IMG/VR virus record: IMGVR_UViG_3300003892_000002
Coordinates: 22,483 to 59,649 of that record
DNA: 37,167 bases
From: a virus
Direction: 5' to 3' (one strand)
Shown: positions 35,411-37,167 of the stretch, one piece after another
Numbering within the stretch: the first letter of the stretch is position 1
Layout of the letters: each line of letters starts with the position of its first letter
The notes under the pieces: model-generated
The model's database searches: none
Seen by the model: the letters and a program-made list of their open reading frames with translations, nothing else
Told to the model about the DNA's origin: nothing
Program-made: the position numbers and the translations under genes

Positions 35411-36178
35411 ATGGATAAAGAGTTGATAGATATATTGCTAAGAAAACCTAGTATTGCACCAGATTTATTAGGGAATCCTTATATTCCAAAATCTGTAAAA
35501 GAAGAAATTAGTAAAAAGACAGATATTTATATACCTACCAATTCTATTTACTATAAACCACCTATTGTTACACCTCAACTTAAGGTGATACCAGAAGCGG
35601 TTATCAATTCTTTTGTCGTTAGACGTTATTATAGTGATAGCTCAAAAGATAAAGCTCAAATCTCGCTTTACCTTTCGGATTATGTTTTACCAGAAAAAGC
35701 TCAAGAATACTTACTTCAAAACTATGAGTGGCAAGCAAAACTAGCAGCTAACCCAAGCATTAGTACCAAGACTCAAAAGTTACTAGCACAACTAAATGAT
35801 GAGTTAGTATCAAGAAACCTTGCACAAAACCCTTCACTTGCGCCAAGTATTGCATATAAAATGCTTTCCAATCCTAAAACAAGTAAAGTAGTCAAAGACC
35901 TGCTACTTCAGCGTGCTAATTTAAAGAAATTATTTAAGAATTATATATCGCATAGCTCAGCTGCGGTTAGAGCTATGGTCGCAGTTAACCCTAACTTACC
36001 TCTTAAAATGCAATGGACCTTATCAAGCGACCTCGATATTTTGGTTAGACTAAGACTTGCAGCAAATCCGAATATTTCCTACGATGTCGCTAAATCTTTA
36101 GCTTTACTTGATACTGATTCAATACTTTGTACATTAGCTTGGAATACTAGCCTTTGGTATAGATTATTTAAGAGGTAG
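35411..36178 (+). CDS. LRV-like repeat protein, phage
   Basis: 255 residues from the ATG at 35411, which follows AGGAGG; an in-frame ATG at 35396 inside the previous gene has no site. The C-terminal 150 residues contain classic LRV-type units: KLAANPSISTKTQKLLAQL, NLAQNPSLAPSIAYKML, VAVNPNLPLKMQWTL and LAANPNISYDVAKSLAL. The N-terminal 90 residues are different and unrecognised. It is closer to standard LRV than the HPDLF-type repeats at 9325 and 16282. Role unknown. It is followed one base later by the 135-residue gene. Confidence 0.7.
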   Translation: MDKELIDILLRKPSIAPDLLGNPYIPKSVKEEISKKTDIYIPTNSIYYKPPIVTPQLKVIPEAVINSFVVRRYYSDSSKDKAQISLYLSDYVLPEKAQEYLLQNYEWQAKLAANPSISTKTQKLLAQLNDELVSRNLAQNPSLAPSIAYKMLSNPKTSKVVKDLLLQRANLKKLFKNYISHSSAAVRAMVAVNPNLPLKMQWTLSSDLDILVRLRLAANPNISYDVAKSLALLDTDSILCTLAWNTSLWYRLFKR

Positions 36179-36179
36179 T

Positions 36180-36587
36180 ATGTCAAATAATTTTTATAAA
36201 AAATTTAATAATATCAAGTCTTTATACTCTTTTAAAAGCAGTGAAAAAGAGATAAGAGAGTTTTTAATTGATAATGCGGATTTGGTAGATATATTATTAA
36301 AAGCTCCTAAAACAATTAAAAGAATAGTTAATTTTAAAAAGCTTGGATTAAAATTAGTGTATAATGAATTATACCTGCAAATTTATGTAATTAAGCCGCC
36401 GTTAGTTGCTAATCCAATTATACCTATAAATGCCAATTTAGAACCACAACCTATGCCAATTGAGGCAGATATATCAATGAAATTATTTGACGAATGGTTT
36501 TGCCATATTCTTTTTAATGTACATTCTAGGTTAGATTTTGCGGTTATATTTCTCTCTTACGACCCTTATTCTAAACTAATACTATAA
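36180..36587 (+). CDS. Phage protein, unknown (135 residues)
   Basis: Starts one base after the previous stop, with AAGAGGT overlapping that stop, so it is translationally coupled to the LRV-like gene. The N-terminus is helical (SSEKEIREFLIDNADLVDIL), followed by a proline-rich stretch (KPPLVANPIIPINANLEPQP) and a compact C-terminus. No family is recognised. Confidence 0.6.
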   Translation: MSNNFYKKFNNIKSLYSFKSSEKEIREFLIDNADLVDILLKAPKTIKRIVNFKKLGLKLVYNELYLQIYVIKPPLVANPIIPINANLEPQPMPIEADISMKLFDEWFCHILFNVHSRLDFAVIFLSYDPYSKLIL

Positions 36588-36590
36588 TAC

Positions 36591-36689
36591 CCTAATCTAT
36601 TACATAGTTACTAATAAACCCCTGCGGTCAAGGTGTTATGTGATACTTTGCCCGTTCGGGTTGTGGGCGCAAAAAGATTTGCTCTCACA
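36591..36689 (+). promoter_or_regulatory. Late-gene motif and structured leader
   Basis: Begins with CCTAATCTAT, a variant of the late-gene motif. A GC-richer patch follows: outer stem TGTGA (36639-36643) with TCACA (36685-36689), inner stem TTTGC (36647-36651) with GCAAA (36669-36673), and an apical CCC-GTTC-GGG. A ribosome site AGGAGG comes right after. It may be a structured 5' leader controlling the following virion gene. I recognise no known riboswitch. Confidence 0.45.
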
Positions 36690-36702
36690 GCTAGGAGGTA
36701 AA

Positions 36703-37167
36703 ATGGCTTTACAAAAAATTGATGTTTTAGCTTTAGGTCGTGGCAGTCTAACTGATAACTCTCAAGCCACAATCATTTTCACAGCGAATAATACAGTTTC
36801 TACTTACGATAATTCCGCTACTTATTCCCAATATAATGTCGTTGAATATAACAATAAAGTTTATCGTTCTAAAATTAACGGCAATCTAGGCAATCAACCA
36901 GATATTTCGCCAAACCAATGGGAAACTCTTTATAATAATGTTAAAGATGGTGATATGGCTCTTGTAGTCAATGGCGCACTTTCAATGGTTTTGCAAAGAG
37001 TAAATGGTATATGGACATCAATTACTGGTTTACAAATAACAATCAACTTAAATGATGGTCAAGCAGTACCTGCCGATGCTATAGTTTTTTTAGGTAGCTC
37101 TAAAACTTGGGCTAAACTTGAATATACTATTAAACGAGGTGTAGGTGAAGGTCGTAAGCGTAAGGGA
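36703..37167 (+). CDS. Virion protein with carbohydrate-binding-like module (3'-partial)
   Basis: An open frame from the ATG at 36703, preceded by AGGAGG, to the end of the window (155 codons). Residues about 33-73 (STYDNSATYSQYNVVEYNN ... NQPDISPNQWE) match the CBM5/12-like modules in the J-like protein. Residues about 80-110 (DMALVVNGALSMVLQRVNGI) look beta-rich. Probably a tail fibre or decoration protein. The end is missing, so its length is unknown. Confidence 0.6.
   Translation, partial: MALQKIDVLALGRGSLTDNSQATIIFTANNTVSTYDNSATYSQYNVVEYNNKVYRSKINGNLGNQPDISPNQWETLYNNVKDGDMALVVNGALSMVLQRVNGIWTSITGLQITINLNDGQAVPADAIVFLGSSKTWAKLEYTIKRGVGEGRKRKG

Noticed and set aside
36621-36690. tRNA gene or remnant
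   Set aside because: The pairs do not form a cloverleaf and there is no T-loop or anticodon arm consensus.
1-37167. Alternative genetic code as in some large gut phages
   Set aside because: TAG ends several genes at their expected ends (26360, 35402, 36178) and no long frame needs a stop to be read through.

Overview
The window looks like part of a large, AT-rich, tailed-phage genome (or prophage) with a contractile-tail type baseplate. The evidence is a giant baseplate J-like protein, several huge tail proteins sharing modular repeats, phage-style small overlapping genes, a dUTPase, and strong AAGGAGG-type ribosome binding sites on most phage genes. TAG and TAA both end ORFs in their expected places, so there is no sign of a recoded genetic code. 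The host cannot be named. Two insertion sequences and part of the cargo look Bacteroidota-like, but they may simply have come from a neighbour of the host.

Layout. (1) 1-8267: a 5'-truncated protein carrying a GGDEF-superfamily domain like the minimal CRISPR polymerase (mCpol) plus a leucine-rich-repeat-variant (LRV)-like cassette, then the 2175-residue baseplate J-like protein. (2) 8257-9238, minus strand: dut and a DprA/SLOG-like gene. (3) 9325-10260: LRV-like repeat genes. (4) 10262-23399: a foreign island of restriction-modification genes (four DNA methyltransferases, two putative restriction endonucleases, one DUF262/DUF1524 GmrSD-type protein) and two transposases (IS1380 family, and an rve-type DDE element). 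(5) 23400-31641: phage genes again, with a small LRV remnant, an acidic protein and a run of virion genes. (6) 31761-34440, minus strand: small accessory and membrane genes, one broken by frameshifts. (7) 34738-37167, plus strand: a tandem family of about 66-residue proteins (one frameshifted), another LRV-like protein and the start of a further virion gene.

The clearest structural result is a 7.1 kb inversion between two 14-bp inverted repeats (10248-10261 and 17401-17414). As given, two genes are chimeric: an LRV start joined to a DUF262 C-terminal half, and a DUF262 N-terminal half joined to an LRV array. Flipping the segment repairs both genes in frame at the same codons. It gives a phage LRV gene of about 415 residues and a complete DUF262-DUF1524 protein of about 551 residues. 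In that repaired order the island is two convergent RM operons placed between phage LRV genes.

Other signals are two recurrent phage regulatory motifs (CCTAATCTTATA-like before virion genes; TTGACA-N12-TATGAGA-N3-TATAA before accessory genes), three homopolymer frameshifts, and a multi-gene family of helical LRV-like proteins. The phage-encoded mCpol-like enzyme is the best candidate for an undescribed system. All family assignments come from reading motifs by eye; no database search was run.
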